From: an uncultured Burkholderiales bacterium
GTDB taxonomy: Bacteria; Pseudomonadota; Gammaproteobacteria; Burkholderiales; Burkholderiaceae_C
Assembly: GCA_903870145.1 (NCBI GenBank)
Contig: CAIQBO010000058.1
Coordinates: forward strand, 1-56,369
DNA: 56,369 nt
Reading direction: 5' to 3'
The notes below the pieces were generated by a model. The model worked only from the letters and a program-made list of their open reading frames with translations. It made no database searches and was not told the origin of the DNA. Positions 17,011 through 25,619 of this stretch are shown piece by piece (the first letter of the stretch is position 1; the number at the start of each line of letters is the position of its first letter). A program made the position numbers and the translations under genes.

Positions 17011-17850
17011 CCGCCGCCTTTTGCCACCTTGTAAAAGCGCTGATCGATCATCGCGGCGTAGTTGGGCTGCTTATCGATCATCTTCAGATCATGCAGAGCC
17101 TTGCCCATCGCCTTGAAGCTCGCAACGTATTCGTCAGACAGCTCCCAACCGATGCCGATGTTCACCATGGATGCCCTGGTCACTTTGGTATCAAATCCAA
17201 AGAGCTTGCGGCCAGTCTCTAACCACTCCTCCTGATTTGCCTGCATGTGATCGTGAGCTTTCATCTGTGCACAAACAACGGCCTGGACAAGTTGCGGGTC
17301 CTTCTCGACCATGGCCTTGTTCGTTGCCAAGATACTGTTCAAACTGCCAATAGGCGTGTCGTAGGGGTAGGACAGAATGCGACCATAACCTTCGGTGATC
17401 GACAGAGTTGGGTGCGGCTCAGCGCCTACATAGGCGTCGATGTCACCACGCTCCAGGGCTGAGGGCATCTCAGTCCAAGTGATCTTGATGAGCTGAACGT
17501 CCTTGTTTGCATCAAGGCCTGCTTGCTGAAGCTTTGCGCGCCGCGTCGCCGATAATGACCTGCGGGTCACCTTGAGCACCTGCGATCAGTGCGGCCGTGG
17601 TGCCGTACTCACCAAAATCTACATTGCCATTGACGACAGCTTTTTCAATGTCAAGGCTCGAAGCAAAGTAAACGATTTCGACCTTGACGTCTTTTGGCAG
17701 AAAGCGCTCCCACCAAACCGGTGCCATCATGTGGATCAGCTTGAACGTGCCCACTTTGATCTGTTTAGGCTGCTGTGCGCTGGCCGTCATCGTGAACGGC
17801 ACCGCCATAGCCAAAATTAGCGCCGCCAAAATCTTGCGATTTTTAATCAT
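17001..17850 (-). pseudogene. Periplasmic sulfonate/taurine-type binding protein, internal deletion and frameshift
   Basis: From 17850 the frame encodes a signal peptide (MIKNRKILAALILAMAVPFT, cleavage near ASA) and the first third of an NMT1/SsuA-type receptor (IKVGTFKLIHMMAPVWWERF, ending GDPQVIIGDAARK). It then leaves the family and stops at about 17512. A second frame picks up the family at AKLQQAGLDANKDVQLIKIT and continues to the natural end at 17001. Comparison with the usual length suggests about 40 residues are missing between the parts. The junction bases (about 17545-17525) read DAARK in one frame and RRAKLQQ in the other. The permease and ATPase genes downstream remain open. A full receptor cannot be made. 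Confidence 0.82.
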
Positions 17851-18074
17851 GTCACTCTCCCCGTTAATTCACCATTGAAATCAGGCACTCTGAAATATCT
17901 TTGATATTCAAAGTCCGAGTTTCCACCGATGGATCATCCGGCGCCACTCGAGGAAACCCCTTAGTAGCCCGCCAACACATGCGTAAAGCGCATGGCAGCT
18001 ATGACTTATGAGTAAATCTCGAAAAGAAACAAGCGCAAAAGATTTTGCAATGCTCACCCCCCTAAAAGAACTTG

Positions 18075-18866
18075 CTATCGCAGCGTCACGATCCAGCGAT
18101 TTTTCAAATCTTGTCCTGCCATTTGTTGCCAATGCAATCGATTTTCAAAAACCTGCGATAGCGCATTGTGCGTATCAGCCTCGTGAGGCAACCCGTCATG
18201 CACCAAAAGTCCTTGACTCATAACCCACAATCGATCTGCCTGCAGCGCAAGATTTAATTCATGCAAGACGCTAACCACAGAAGTGCCTTGCACAGTCAGG
18301 CAGCGAACCCACTCCAACCAGTCGGCTTGGTGGGGCAAGTCCACGCCCGCCAAGGGCTCGTCCATCAAAAGCACATCTGCTTGAACCGCCAGTGCTCGGG
18401 CCAAAAGTACGCGCTGCCTCTCCCCACCTGAGAGTTGCCCCAAACTTCGCGACCGCCAGTCCCAAGCTTGCACCGTTCTTAAAGCCACCTCGACTACTTG
18501 ACGGTCTTTGGGGCTAGGCGATGCCAGCCATGCTTGGTGTGGCAAACGGCCTAACATGGCAACGTCATAGACCGTTAAGTCGTCTTGCCCAGGCTCTGCT
18601 TGCCCAAGCCAAGCCATGCGCTGTGCGCGTGCACGCCGAGTCCAATCGCTCCAAGGCTGCCCCAGTAAAACAACGCGGCCCTCAAACTCAATCAGGCCTG
18701 CCAAGGCCTTTAGCAACGTAGACTTGCCGGCTCCATTGGGCCCCACCAGCGAGACCCATTGGCCTTTTGGCAGTGTGAGCGACACACCATGAACCACTTC
18801 CTGTCCTGCAAGGCAAATTGACAATTGCTGCGCTTCTAAAGCGAACTGTTGTGAAGCTGAGCTCAT
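18075..18866 (-). CDS. btuD: Cobalamin ABC transporter ATP-binding protein
   Basis: A 263-residue ATPase of the FecE/BtuD type. Walker A is LVGPNGAGKSTLLKALAG, the signature is LGQLSGGERQRVLLARAL, Walker B is VLLMDEPLAGVDLPHQADW, and the histidine switch is VSVLHELNLAL. Its ATG overlaps the btuC stop by four bases. It is the last gene of the riboswitch-controlled operon btuB - btuF-like remnant - btuF - btuC - btuD and powers import of vitamin B12 from the periplasm. Substrate identity rests on the operon and riboswitch rather than on the ATPase sequence. Confidence 0.93.
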   Translation of the reverse strand: MSSASQQFALEAQQLSICLAGQEVVHGVSLTLPKGQWVSLVGPNGAGKSTLLKALAGLIEFEGRVVLLGQPWSDWTRRARAQRMAWLGQAEPGQDDLTVYDVAMLGRLPHQAWLASPSPKDRQVVEVALRTVQAWDWRSRSLGQLSGGERQRVLLARALAVQADVLLMDEPLAGVDLPHQADWLEWVRCLTVQGTSVVSVLHELNLALQADRLWVMSQGLLVHDGLPHEADTHNALSQVFENRLHWQQMAGQDLKNRWIVTLR

Positions 18867-19858
18867 AATGATCTGCCTCCTTTTGACAACCTGCGCATCA
18901 AGACCAGCATGTAGCCGCCACCTAAAATGGAGGTGAGGACGCCTACGGGCAGTTCCAGGGGTGCGATCAACGCTCGGGCCATCAAGTCAGCCCCCCCCAG
19001 GAGGACCGCGCCCATCCCGCACGACAAGAATAAAGTTCTTGCATGAACAGCTTTGACTTGAGACCTGACCAAATGCGGCGCGGCCAGTCCAACAAAAGCA
19101 ATCAATCCCGTTTGCGCCACGGCTGCTGCTGTGCACAAAGCCATGATCGCCACCAAGACTAAGCGAACAGAAGTCACCGGAAGCCCTAAACTTTGCGCCG
19201 TCGATTCGCCAAGCGCCAAACCATCCAGTACAGGGCTGGTTAGCCATGCAACAGCCCCGCAAAGCACTAAAGTACCGGCCATCAAAATGCAGCCGTGCCA
19301 ACCGACAAATGATGTAGATCCGAGCATGAAGGCTTGGGCACTCCCTTGAACTTTTGGATACAGCAAAACCAACAAGGAAGCGCAGGCACCCAAAACAACG
19401 CCAACCACCACACCAGCCAACAACAAGCGCAGGGTGTGCTGAACACCCCAAGCCAAAATCAATGTCACTAAAACTGCACCCCATGCGCCCAAAAAAGCCA
19501 TGCCCGTGACGCCAACGCGCATGACCCAGGGGGCCAACGAGGTTCCCGTCAAGAAAATTAGGCCAATGGCGACCCCCAGTCCAGCCCCAGAGGCACTGCC
19601 CAAAAGATAAGGGTCAGCCAATGGATTGCGAAACAGCCCTTGCGCCAAGGCTCCGGCCAAACCCAACAATGCGCCGGCTAAAAATGCCCCCACTGTTCGA
19701 GGCAAACGAATATCAATGACAAGTTGTCGATCTTCCACAAAGCTCAAAAAAGCCCAGCCTTCACTTCCCAGGGTCAAGCCCAGCATGAAAATGGCAATGG
19801 CCAATAACATCAACCAACGGCCAAGTGGTGAGGGGTCAGGGTTAAATCGACTGCCCAT
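18863..19858 (-). CDS. btuC: Cobalamin ABC transporter permease
   Basis: A 331-residue FecCD/BtuC-family permease. It shows about ten hydrophobic segments and the family segments IRLPRTVGAFLAGALLGLAG, FRNPLADPYLLGSASGAGLG and GLAAPHLVR. The ATG at 19858 overlaps the btuF stop (TGATG), which fixes the start; an upstream in-frame start would lie inside btuF. It forms the inner-membrane channel for B12 with BtuD. The gene is intact. Confidence 0.93.
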   Translation of the reverse strand: MGSRFNPDPSPLGRWLMLLAIAIFMLGLTLGSEGWAFLSFVEDRQLVIDIRLPRTVGAFLAGALLGLAGALAQGLFRNPLADPYLLGSASGAGLGVAIGLIFLTGTSLAPWVMRVGVTGMAFLGAWGAVLVTLILAWGVQHTLRLLLAGVVVGVVLGACASLLVLLYPKVQGSAQAFMLGSTSFVGWHGCILMAGTLVLCGAVAWLTSPVLDGLALGESTAQSLGLPVTSVRLVLVAIMALCTAAAVAQTGLIAFVGLAAPHLVRSQVKAVHARTLFLSCGMGAVLLGGADLMARALIAPLELPVGVLTSILGGGYMLVLMRRLSKGGRSL

Positions 19859-20805
19859 CAGTGATAGACCCTTTGAAGGCATGCCAACATCAGTTGAGCA
19901 GCCTCTGCCATACGGGGGCCAGACCGAACCAAAATGTCAGAATTTTCGGCCGAAATTCGGCAAATTTTATTTTCTTGAATTGCCTGCATCTGATCCCAAC
20001 CTGGGCGGCGCGAAAGGTCTGTAACAGACTGTTCCCCAATAAAAATAATCTGCGGATTTGAGCGCACCAAAAATTCAGGATTAACTTGAGGAAATGCGCC
20101 CATTCGCAGCGGGACCACATTGATCAATCCAATTCTCTTTAAGGTTTCGCCAATAAAGGAGGCCTCTCCTGCGGCGAAATAACCACTGCCAACTTCAAAG
20201 TAAACACGAGCACCTCGCGCTGAAGGAGGAATCTTATCAGCCACTTGGTCAAGCCGCGTCTGAATTTTTTGCCATAGCAATTCTGAGCGTGATTGGGCAT
20301 CTGGCAGATGCAATGCCAATGCAATGTAAAGAATTGCCCGCTGCACATCAACTTGGTTTTGAGGCTCAAGTGCCATGACAGCAATCCCTAAAGACTCCAG
20401 CCTTTGCGTGATGCGCGATGAACGTGCTAACAGCACCAAGTCTGGCTTGAGTTTGACCAATGCCTCTAAATGCGTATCGTCTAGCCCGCCTAATTTGGGC
20501 AAGCTTTTGACGCGATCTGGCCAATTGCTATAGCGATCAACGCCGACCAAACGATCACAGGCTTGGAGCTCACAAACAATCTCACCCAAGGACGGCAACA
20601 AGGTCACGATGCGCAGTGGTTTTTGATTCAATTTGACTGCGATTCCCCTGTCATCTATCAAGGTCACTGCGCCACTGTCCGGCGCATCTAAAGGAGCCTT
20701 TTGGGCCATCACAAGGGGACAAATGCACAGCAACATAGCACTTGCAATCATCAGCCAAAGGTTAGGCAGCACCTTGCGGCCCGCTTCAGTTTGAATAAGC
20801 ATCAT
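19858..20805 (-). CDS. btuF: Periplasmic vitamin B12-binding protein
   Basis: A 315-residue class III binding protein. An N-terminal hydrophobic export signal (LWLMIASAMLLCICPLVMAQ) is followed by RIVTLLPSLGEIVCELQACD and VGVDRYSNWPDRVKSLPKLG, the typical BtuF ligand-binding start, and ALVKLKPDLVLL. The ATG at 20805 overlaps the stop of the broken upstream frame (ATGA). It captures cobalamin delivered by BtuB and passes it to BtuCD. A cysteine lies within the signal region, but no clear lipobox is seen. The neighbouring related gene is broken, so this copy is probably the only working receptor of the operon. Confidence 0.92.
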   Translation of the reverse strand: MMLIQTEAGRKVLPNLWLMIASAMLLCICPLVMAQKAPLDAPDSGAVTLIDDRGIAVKLNQKPLRIVTLLPSLGEIVCELQACDRLVGVDRYSNWPDRVKSLPKLGGLDDTHLEALVKLKPDLVLLARSSRITQRLESLGIAVMALEPQNQVDVQRAILYIALALHLPDAQSRSELLWQKIQTRLDQVADKIPPSARGARVYFEVGSGYFAAGEASFIGETLKRIGLINVVPLRMGAFPQVNPEFLVRSNPQIIFIGEQSVTDLSRRPGWDQMQAIQENKICRISAENSDILVRSGPRMAEAAQLMLACLQRVYH

Positions 20806-21329
20806 GCCGCACGCCCCATGCATGAATAATTTGCAAGAGTTGGCTCAGCCCATCGGTCAATGCCGCTGATCAAGGGACCATCCCACTCTTCAAATAGCAC
20901 CAGAGGACGTCGGCGCAACAAGCTGGATTTTTGCTTGGCGGCGTCTATGCCAGCGCGCATTTTTTGGATCAGCTCCTCGCCCTGGCTGGCTTGCCCAACC
21001 ATGGCAGCAATTTGATAAAGAACAGAAAAAATTTCTTCAATGCTGCGTTGGTTAAAAATAGTTACCTGCACGCCAGATTGGATCAATTGTGCTGCAATAT
21101 CAGCTTGCAGATCTGAGAAACCAAAAACACAATCAGGCTTGAGTGCCAAAATTTTTTCAACTCTGGCATTCAAGAATGAACTGACTTTCGGCTTCTCCAA
21201 CCTCGCGCGAGGAGGCCTGACCGTGTATCCAGATAGTCCCACGATTCGATGCTCTTGCCCGAGCATGTACAACCACTCCGTGGTCTCTTCGGTCAGGCAA
21301 ACAATTCGATGTGGGCCAAGACGATTCAC
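20786..21329 (-). pseudogene. Second BtuF-like cobalamin-binding protein gene with internal deletion
   Basis: The frame starts at a GTG at 21329 overlapping the btuB stop (GTGA) and reads a cytoplasmic-type, signal-less binding-protein fold: RIVCLTEETTEWLYMLGQ, then VEKILALKPDCVFGFSDLQ and LVLFEEWDGPLISGI. Full-length homologues run about 260-290 residues; here the frame ends early at 20802 with an unrelated tail. In the +1 frame the bases after SGI read LTDGLSQLLQIIHAW and stop at 20786, which matches the normal C-terminus of this family. The bases at about 20860-20848 fit both readings. The middle 80-100 residues are therefore probably deleted out of frame. Translation into btuF may still be coupled through the new stop. 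Confidence 0.7.
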
Positions 21330-23179
21330 AGTACTGGGGCCCACTTGAGTCCCATGAAAAATCCACGCCCTGGCGTGTTGTATCCATAAATTGTTTGGTA
21401 CTTTTCATTGGCAATATTTTCCAGACGCGCCGTGAGTTTTAGCTCATTCGTCAAGCTGGTGCTGGCGATAAAATCCAAGACGGCGTATGCATTTAAAACT
21501 TCCGAACCATCAGTTCGCGATCCGCTGTACCGCACTTGCGCCGCAGTTTGCCAAGCTCCCCAGTTTTGGGTGATGCCCGCTTGAGCTATCATTTTCGCTC
21601 TTCTCATAAGCGGCTTGTCGGTCACCTCGTTAATGGGGTCTTGGGATGTCATGCTCATGCGCCATTGGCGTCCTTCCCAATTCCCACTCATGGCCATTTC
21701 TGCACCTTGATTGCGAGCCCTGCTCACATTGGTTCGATCCCAATTCTCGTCATTGTCAATCAAATCTGTGTAGCGATTGTCAAAAGCAGTTATGCGCCAT
21801 TGCCATTGGGTTTGCGTGTATTGCAGGCCCCATTCTTTCGAGCGCGCCTGCTCTGCTCTGAGTTTTGCGTTGCCACCATAGGGGTAGTACAAATCATTGA
21901 AAGTTGGCGCCATGAATCCGGTTGAGGAAGAGGCCTTTAATCGCCAGTTAGACGACAATTGGTAAGCGTACCCCGCATACCATGTATTGGCATCGCCAAA
22001 GTCACTGTATTGGTCATGCCTCGCGTTCAATTGAAACTGATGATTTTCGATTTTTGCCAAATAACCCATGCGCCAAGAATCTACAGAACGACCCGATGCG
22101 TTATAGGCTGTGTCGCTTTCAATGTCTTGTTGGGTTTTTTCAAGGCCCGCTGTGAGCGACTGATTGGGCGAAAATTTCCAGGCCAACCCAGCCGCACTGG
22201 TTGTTGATTTCGAATTGACGTAGTATGGATATGCTGTGACCGCCGCATTCAATTTGTCTTGCTGCTGGCCTACCGACGCATCTAACTCCAAGTTACTGGA
22301 TAATTTCACCATTCCATTGAACACCGCGCTTCGCAAAATACTTTTAGACTCATCTGCTTGATTTGCAGGTCCATATTGACTGTCATATTGGGTTTTTGAA
22401 TGCGTTTCTCGCACCACAAACCCGAGTCTCGATTGTTCCCAATCTTGTGTCAAGTTCAATGAACTCGAATTTCTTGAATACCCGTCTCGGTCTAAATTGA
22501 TTCCTGGCCGTTGAGCTGCATTGAGGGCATTAAACCCATTCGTTTTAACACTTTCAAATGAACCCGAAATCCCCAAACCCGACGACCACTTTTTGCCGGC
22601 ACTGACCTGCGCAGATCGAAAACCATCCGGCCCGGCTTGTGCGCTGCTGTCTAACCAAGGGCCTTTTTGGTTCTGTCGCGTGAAAATTTGCACCACCCCA
22701 CCTAAAGCAGAGCTGCCATAGAGGCTTGAAACATTGCCTCGCACTACTTCAATGCGCTCTACGCCGCTAAGCGGCAGGTGCTCCAGAGATGCTAAATTAA
22801 AATTCAAGTTGTTCATGGGCAAGCCATCAACCAAAACCAGCGCATGACGAGATTCAGCGCCCCGCATGTACAAAGTAGCAACTCCTCCCATACCGCCTGA
22901 TTGCGTTACCTCCATGCCAGCGAGTTGCGATAACAAAGTTGGAACGTCTCTGGCTTGCGAGCGCTCAATATCTGCCCGCGTTATCAAGCTCGTATCTGGC
23001 TGTGCGTCTTCAATGCGCTGCGCCGTACGGCTGGCTGTTACGACAGTTTCTGGCAAACTGTTTTGGGCTGCTCCTGGCATCGCCATAAGCCCAAATAATG
23101 CTGCAGATAAGCTGACGAGCGCGCGCCGCGCCCCAGCCAAAGACGAGGGTGTACCTCTGACCAGTTTGAAATTTTTCAT
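21326..23179 (-). CDS. btuB: TonB-dependent vitamin B12 outer-membrane receptor
   Basis: A 617-residue protein. It has a long signal peptide ending near GAAQ, a TonB-box-like segment LPETVVTASR, a plug domain (DVPTLLSQLAGMEVTQSGGM, then VDGLPMNNLNFNLASLEHLP and GVERIEVVRGNVSSLYGSSA) and a 22-strand barrel. The plug and size match BtuB. It is the first gene after the cobalamin riboswitch, so its expression should fall when B12 is plentiful. It ends in ...GLKWAPVL rather than the common terminal aromatic residue. The next gene starts inside its stop codon. Confidence 0.95.
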   Translation of the reverse strand: MKNFKLVRGTPSSLAGARRALVSLSAALFGLMAMPGAAQNSLPETVVTASRTAQRIEDAQPDTSLITRADIERSQARDVPTLLSQLAGMEVTQSGGMGGVATLYMRGAESRHALVLVDGLPMNNLNFNLASLEHLPLSGVERIEVVRGNVSSLYGSSALGGVVQIFTRQNQKGPWLDSSAQAGPDGFRSAQVSAGKKWSSGLGISGSFESVKTNGFNALNAAQRPGINLDRDGYSRNSSSLNLTQDWEQSRLGFVVRETHSKTQYDSQYGPANQADESKSILRSAVFNGMVKLSSNLELDASVGQQQDKLNAAVTAYPYYVNSKSTTSAAGLAWKFSPNQSLTAGLEKTQQDIESDTAYNASGRSVDSWRMGYLAKIENHQFQLNARHDQYSDFGDANTWYAGYAYQLSSNWRLKASSSTGFMAPTFNDLYYPYGGNAKLRAEQARSKEWGLQYTQTQWQWRITAFDNRYTDLIDNDENWDRTNVSRARNQGAEMAMSGNWEGRQWRMSMTSQDPINEVTDKPLMRRAKMIAQAGITQNWGAWQTAAQVRYSGSRTDGSEVLNAYAVLDFIASTSLTNELKLTARLENIANEKYQTIYGYNTPGRGFFMGLKWAPVL

Positions 23180-23214
23180 GCTTCTAACAAGTTAAAAATC
23201 CTCACCGCCTTCCC

Positions 23215-23470
23215 CGACAGTGCATGGACGTTAAGGTGCGTTTTGCAACGCACCACCTTGTTGGCCGGTATCCGGGCTGGCAGAGCAACCTTCATCACCT
23301 TCCCAAGCACCTGTTTCAGAGCGCTCAGTGGTTATCGATGAAAGCGGGGCACGAAGCCCGTCTGCTGACCGTTGCGGGGGCAGCGCAGGTAGATTTACAC
23401 CCCTGGGGGGCTTATTCTCCTGCTTCCCGTTGAACTGCAAACTGTGAACCAGTTTGCGAGCACCAACAAA
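23215..23470 (-). promoter_or_regulatory. Cobalamin (B12) riboswitch upstream of btuB
   Basis: On the minus strand the leader holds the landmarks of the cobalamin riboswitch in order: GGTGC (23464-23460), AACGGGAAGCAGGAG, the B12-box-like GCTGCCCCCGCAACGGT, AGCCCGGATACCGGCC, and CACTGTCGGGGAAGG closing the aptamer near 23215. The aptamer ends about 35-40 bases before the btuB ATG at 23179, so control is probably translational, by hiding the ribosome site, although no separate terminator was drawn out. It should repress btuB and the coupled btuF-C-D genes when adenosyl- or aquocobalamin is present. Confidence 0.95.
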
Positions 23471-23495
23471 TTTATTGTAGCACCGGGTTTTTGGC

Positions 23496-23800
23496 TTAAA
23501 AGTCCGCTAAATAAGGTCTGCTATGCGCTGCGCACATACCAAGCATTGGCGACTTATCAAAAGGCGTGCGACCAGCGGTGGCCGGCCGAATCAGTTCTGT
23601 GAACCCAGAATCTGTCCACCACCATAACTGCTGACCACCGGCGCGCTGCCCCCCAGCGTTGCCTTGATCGCGCAGTACTTGAACTCCGGGATTTTTGCTG
23701 ATCAAGCTCATCGCCGAACAAATGGGGCAGCATTCGCCTGCAGTCAACGAAACGGTGCGCCGGGTCAATGGATGGATGGCCCGGAATCAGCACGCAAATA
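23496..23800 (-). pseudogene. Probable decayed coding remnant, deaminase-like motif
   Basis: Between the riboswitch and the zapB-like gene about 480 bases lack an intact gene. One minus-strand frame contains LTRRTVSLTAGECCPICSAM, which resembles the zinc motif region of cytidine/guanine deaminases (P/C-C-x-x-C), but lacks the preceding His-Ala-Glu motif. The remainder changes to unlikely composition. A different frame then reads PEFKYCAIKATLGGSAPVV before stopping. Two partial protein-like segments in different frames suggest a decayed gene. The identification is weak. Confidence 0.25.
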
Positions 23801-23832
23801 CAGTTGCAGCCTGCGAATCCTAAGGCGAGATC

Positions 23833-23854
23833 GGCTTTTTTGAATAAAAAAGCC
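23833..23854. terminator. AT-rich hairpin, terminator-like
   Basis: GGCTTTTTT and AAAAAAGCC form a nine-base perfect inverted repeat around a four-base loop. The stem is almost entirely A/T above a GGC clamp. It could act as a weak terminator in either direction between the B12 leader region and the zapB-zapA genes. Confidence 0.3.
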
Positions 23855-23950
23855 AGACTTATACAACTTCTGGAGCACCTGTGGCCGCGCTCAATGTAAG
23901 ATATCGACTCGCTCAGCCCCTACAATGGGTCAAATTATCTTTTACCGGCC

Positions 23951-24190
23951 ATGTCGAACCCCACTACCGTCGACCAAATTGCCCAGCGCGTCGAGCATCT
24001 ATTGCTGCGCCATGAAGAGCTGCATAAAACCAATGCCTTGCTGGCACAACAAGTTTTGGCCCTTTCGCATGAACGTGATTTACTCAAATCCAAATTGTCT
24101 GCAGCCCGCTCGCGCGTGGACGCATTGATCGAGCGGCTGCCACAAAATACGCCGACACCAGCACCCGCCTCGGCCCACACCCCCACATGA
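23951..24190 (+). CDS. Small ZapB-like coiled-coil protein
   Basis: A 79-residue protein predicted to be a single coiled coil through residues 8-63 (QIAQRVEHLLLRHEELHKTN, then LAQQVLALSHERDLLKSKLS), followed by a proline-rich tail. A small coiled-coil gene directly before zapA is a standard arrangement in Burkholderiales and is usually described as ZapB-like (TIGR02449 type). It overlaps zapA by four bases (ATGA). The probable role is at the Z-ring with ZapA; this is inferred from context, as sequence similarity to E. coli ZapB is only general. Confidence 0.8.
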   Translation: MSNPTTVDQIAQRVEHLLLRHEELHKTNALLAQQVLALSHERDLLKSKLSAARSRVDALIERLPQNTPTPAPASAHTPT

Positions 24191-24528
24191 GCACCCAACA
24201 ACTCGAAGTTCAAATCATGGGGCAAAGCTATTTGCTCGGTTGCCCTGATGGCGGGCAAGCGCAATTGCTCGCAGCAGTGGACAAAGTTGATCAAGCCATG
24301 TGCAAAGTGCGCGATGCAGGCAAAATCAAAGCCCGCGACCGCATTGCAGTCTTAGCCGCATTGAATTTGGCTTTTGAAAATACCCCAGAGCCTGCCACAG
24401 CGGATACCTCTTCTGCACTGGCCACTCACAGTGCCTCGTCTGCCCATGCCGTTGACGAACAAAAGCGGCTTGAACAACTCTTGGAAAAACTCGATCAAGC
24501 TCTGCACCAAGACGGTCAACTGATCTGA
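24187..24528 (+). CDS. zapA: Cell division protein ZapA
   Basis: A 113-residue protein with the ZapA N-terminal domain (MSTQQLEVQIMGQSYLLGCP, then LLAAVDKVDQAMCKVRDAGK) and IKARDRIAVLAALNLAFE, followed by an alanine/serine-rich linker and a C-terminal helix (EQLLEKLDQALH). ZapA tetramers crosslink FtsZ filaments at the division site. The gene is coupled to the upstream coiled-coil gene, and 6S RNA follows directly, as is widely conserved in proteobacteria. Confidence 0.92.
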   Translation: MSTQQLEVQIMGQSYLLGCPDGGQAQLLAAVDKVDQAMCKVRDAGKIKARDRIAVLAALNLAFENTPEPATADTSSALATHSASSAHAVDEQKRLEQLLEKLDQALHQDGQLI

Positions 24529-24565
24529 TCGCAACGCTGATCTCACACCGGGGTCATGCACATTT

Positions 24566-24594
24566 TTGCAGCAAACCTCGCAAGCGCCTACAAT
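24566..24594 (+). promoter_or_regulatory. Sigma-70 promoter of 6S RNA
   Basis: TTGCAG (24566-24571) and TACAAT (24589-24594) are separated by exactly 17 bases. They would start transcription at about 24601, precisely where the outer stem of 6S RNA begins. The quality fits a strong housekeeping promoter. Confidence 0.75.
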
Positions 24595-24600
24595 CAATCC

Positions 24601-24773
24601 GGTCTGCAGTGCTTGCTGGGCTTAATTTCCTTGAACCAATGCTCTTAGAGCCAGGGCTTGGAACATCAATTGATGAGCGTGAACGTCTCGCGTCAGATGA
24701 TCCCAACGTCAGTTTGACCTCGCCCACCTGAACCCCGGTTCAGGATGACAGCTCAGCGGCAACTGCAGACACC
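24601..24773 (+). ncRNA. ssrS: 6S RNA
   Basis: A segment of about 173 bases closed by complementary ends: GGTCTGCAGTG at the 5' end and CAACTGCAGACACC at the 3' end. In the 3' half it contains ACCTGAACCCCGGTTCAGGATGAC, cut here as ACCTGAACC and GGTTCAGGA, matching the conserved 6S arm. The middle has unpaired purine-rich parts consistent with the central bubble. 6S RNA mimics an open promoter and binds sigma-70 RNA polymerase in stationary phase. Location right after zapA and a strong promoter support the call; ends are approximate. Confidence 0.88.
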
Positions 24774-24782
24774 ACCCAACCC

Positions 24783-25592
24783 ATGACACTCGACTCGTTT
24801 TTTATTCTCGCCCTCATCGGCTGCGCGGCAGGCTTCATGGCCGGACTCTTAGGCATTGGTGGGGGTCTGATCATGGTTCCCTTCATCACCTACCAATTGA
24901 CGCAGCAAGGCGTGAGCTCTGATTTGGCCATCAAGATGGCCATCGTGACCTCGATGTCCACGATTGTGTTCACCTCGGTCTCTAGCATCCGGGCCCATCA
25001 AAAACATGGCGCCATTCGCTGGAACTTGGTCCGCGGCTTGACCCCCGGCATTATCTTGGGCGGCGGCTTGGCCAGCCTGTGGATTTTTTCAATCTTAAAA
25101 GGCTCGACGCTTGCAGTTCTTTTCAGCCTTTTTGTGATTTTTTCTGCAACCCAAATGTTTTTGAACAAAAGACCCAAACCGACGCGTCAACTGCCTGGTT
25201 TCAAAGGCTTGTTTGGCATGGGCAGCGTCATCGGGTTTTTGTCCGGCCTGGTGGGAGCTGGCGGTGCATTTGTCAGCGTGCCCTTCATGACTTGGTGCAA
25301 TGTGGCCATACACAACGCGGTAGCCACCAGCGCAGCCTTGGGCTTTCCCATTGCGCTGGCCAATGTGCTGGGCTACATCATTGCGGGCCAAAATGTGGCC
25401 AACCTGCCCGCCTATTCGTTTGGCTACATTTGGCTGCCTGCCTTGGCGATCATTGCGTCTTGCAGTGTGCTGCTAGCGCCTTGGGGCGCGCGTGCAGCGC
25501 ACCGCTTGCCTGTGGCGCAATTGAAACGTGTGTTTGCCAGTGTTTTGTACCTGCTGGCCGCTTACATGTTGTACACAGCCTTCTCAGCTTGA
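24783..25592 (+). CDS. TauE/SafE-family membrane permease
   Basis: A 269-residue integral membrane protein with about eight hydrophobic segments. The duplicated family motif appears as GLLGIGGGLIMVPFI near residue 25 and GLVGAGGAFVSVPFM near residue 155. TauE/SafE proteins are putative exporters of sulfite or organosulfonates across the inner membrane; the substrate cannot be assigned here. It begins ten bases after the 6S RNA and might share its transcript. It is convergent with the next gene. Confidence 0.88.
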   Translation: MTLDSFFILALIGCAAGFMAGLLGIGGGLIMVPFITYQLTQQGVSSDLAIKMAIVTSMSTIVFTSVSSIRAHQKHGAIRWNLVRGLTPGIILGGGLASLWIFSILKGSTLAVLFSLFVIFSATQMFLNKRPKPTRQLPGFKGLFGMGSVIGFLSGLVGAGGAFVSVPFMTWCNVAIHNAVATSAALGFPIALANVLGYIIAGQNVANLPAYSFGYIWLPALAIIASCSVLLAPWGARAAHRLPVAQLKRVFASVLYLLAAYMLYTAFSA

Positions 25593-25619
25593 ATTGGGGG
25601 GTGCGGTCAAGGCCGCACG

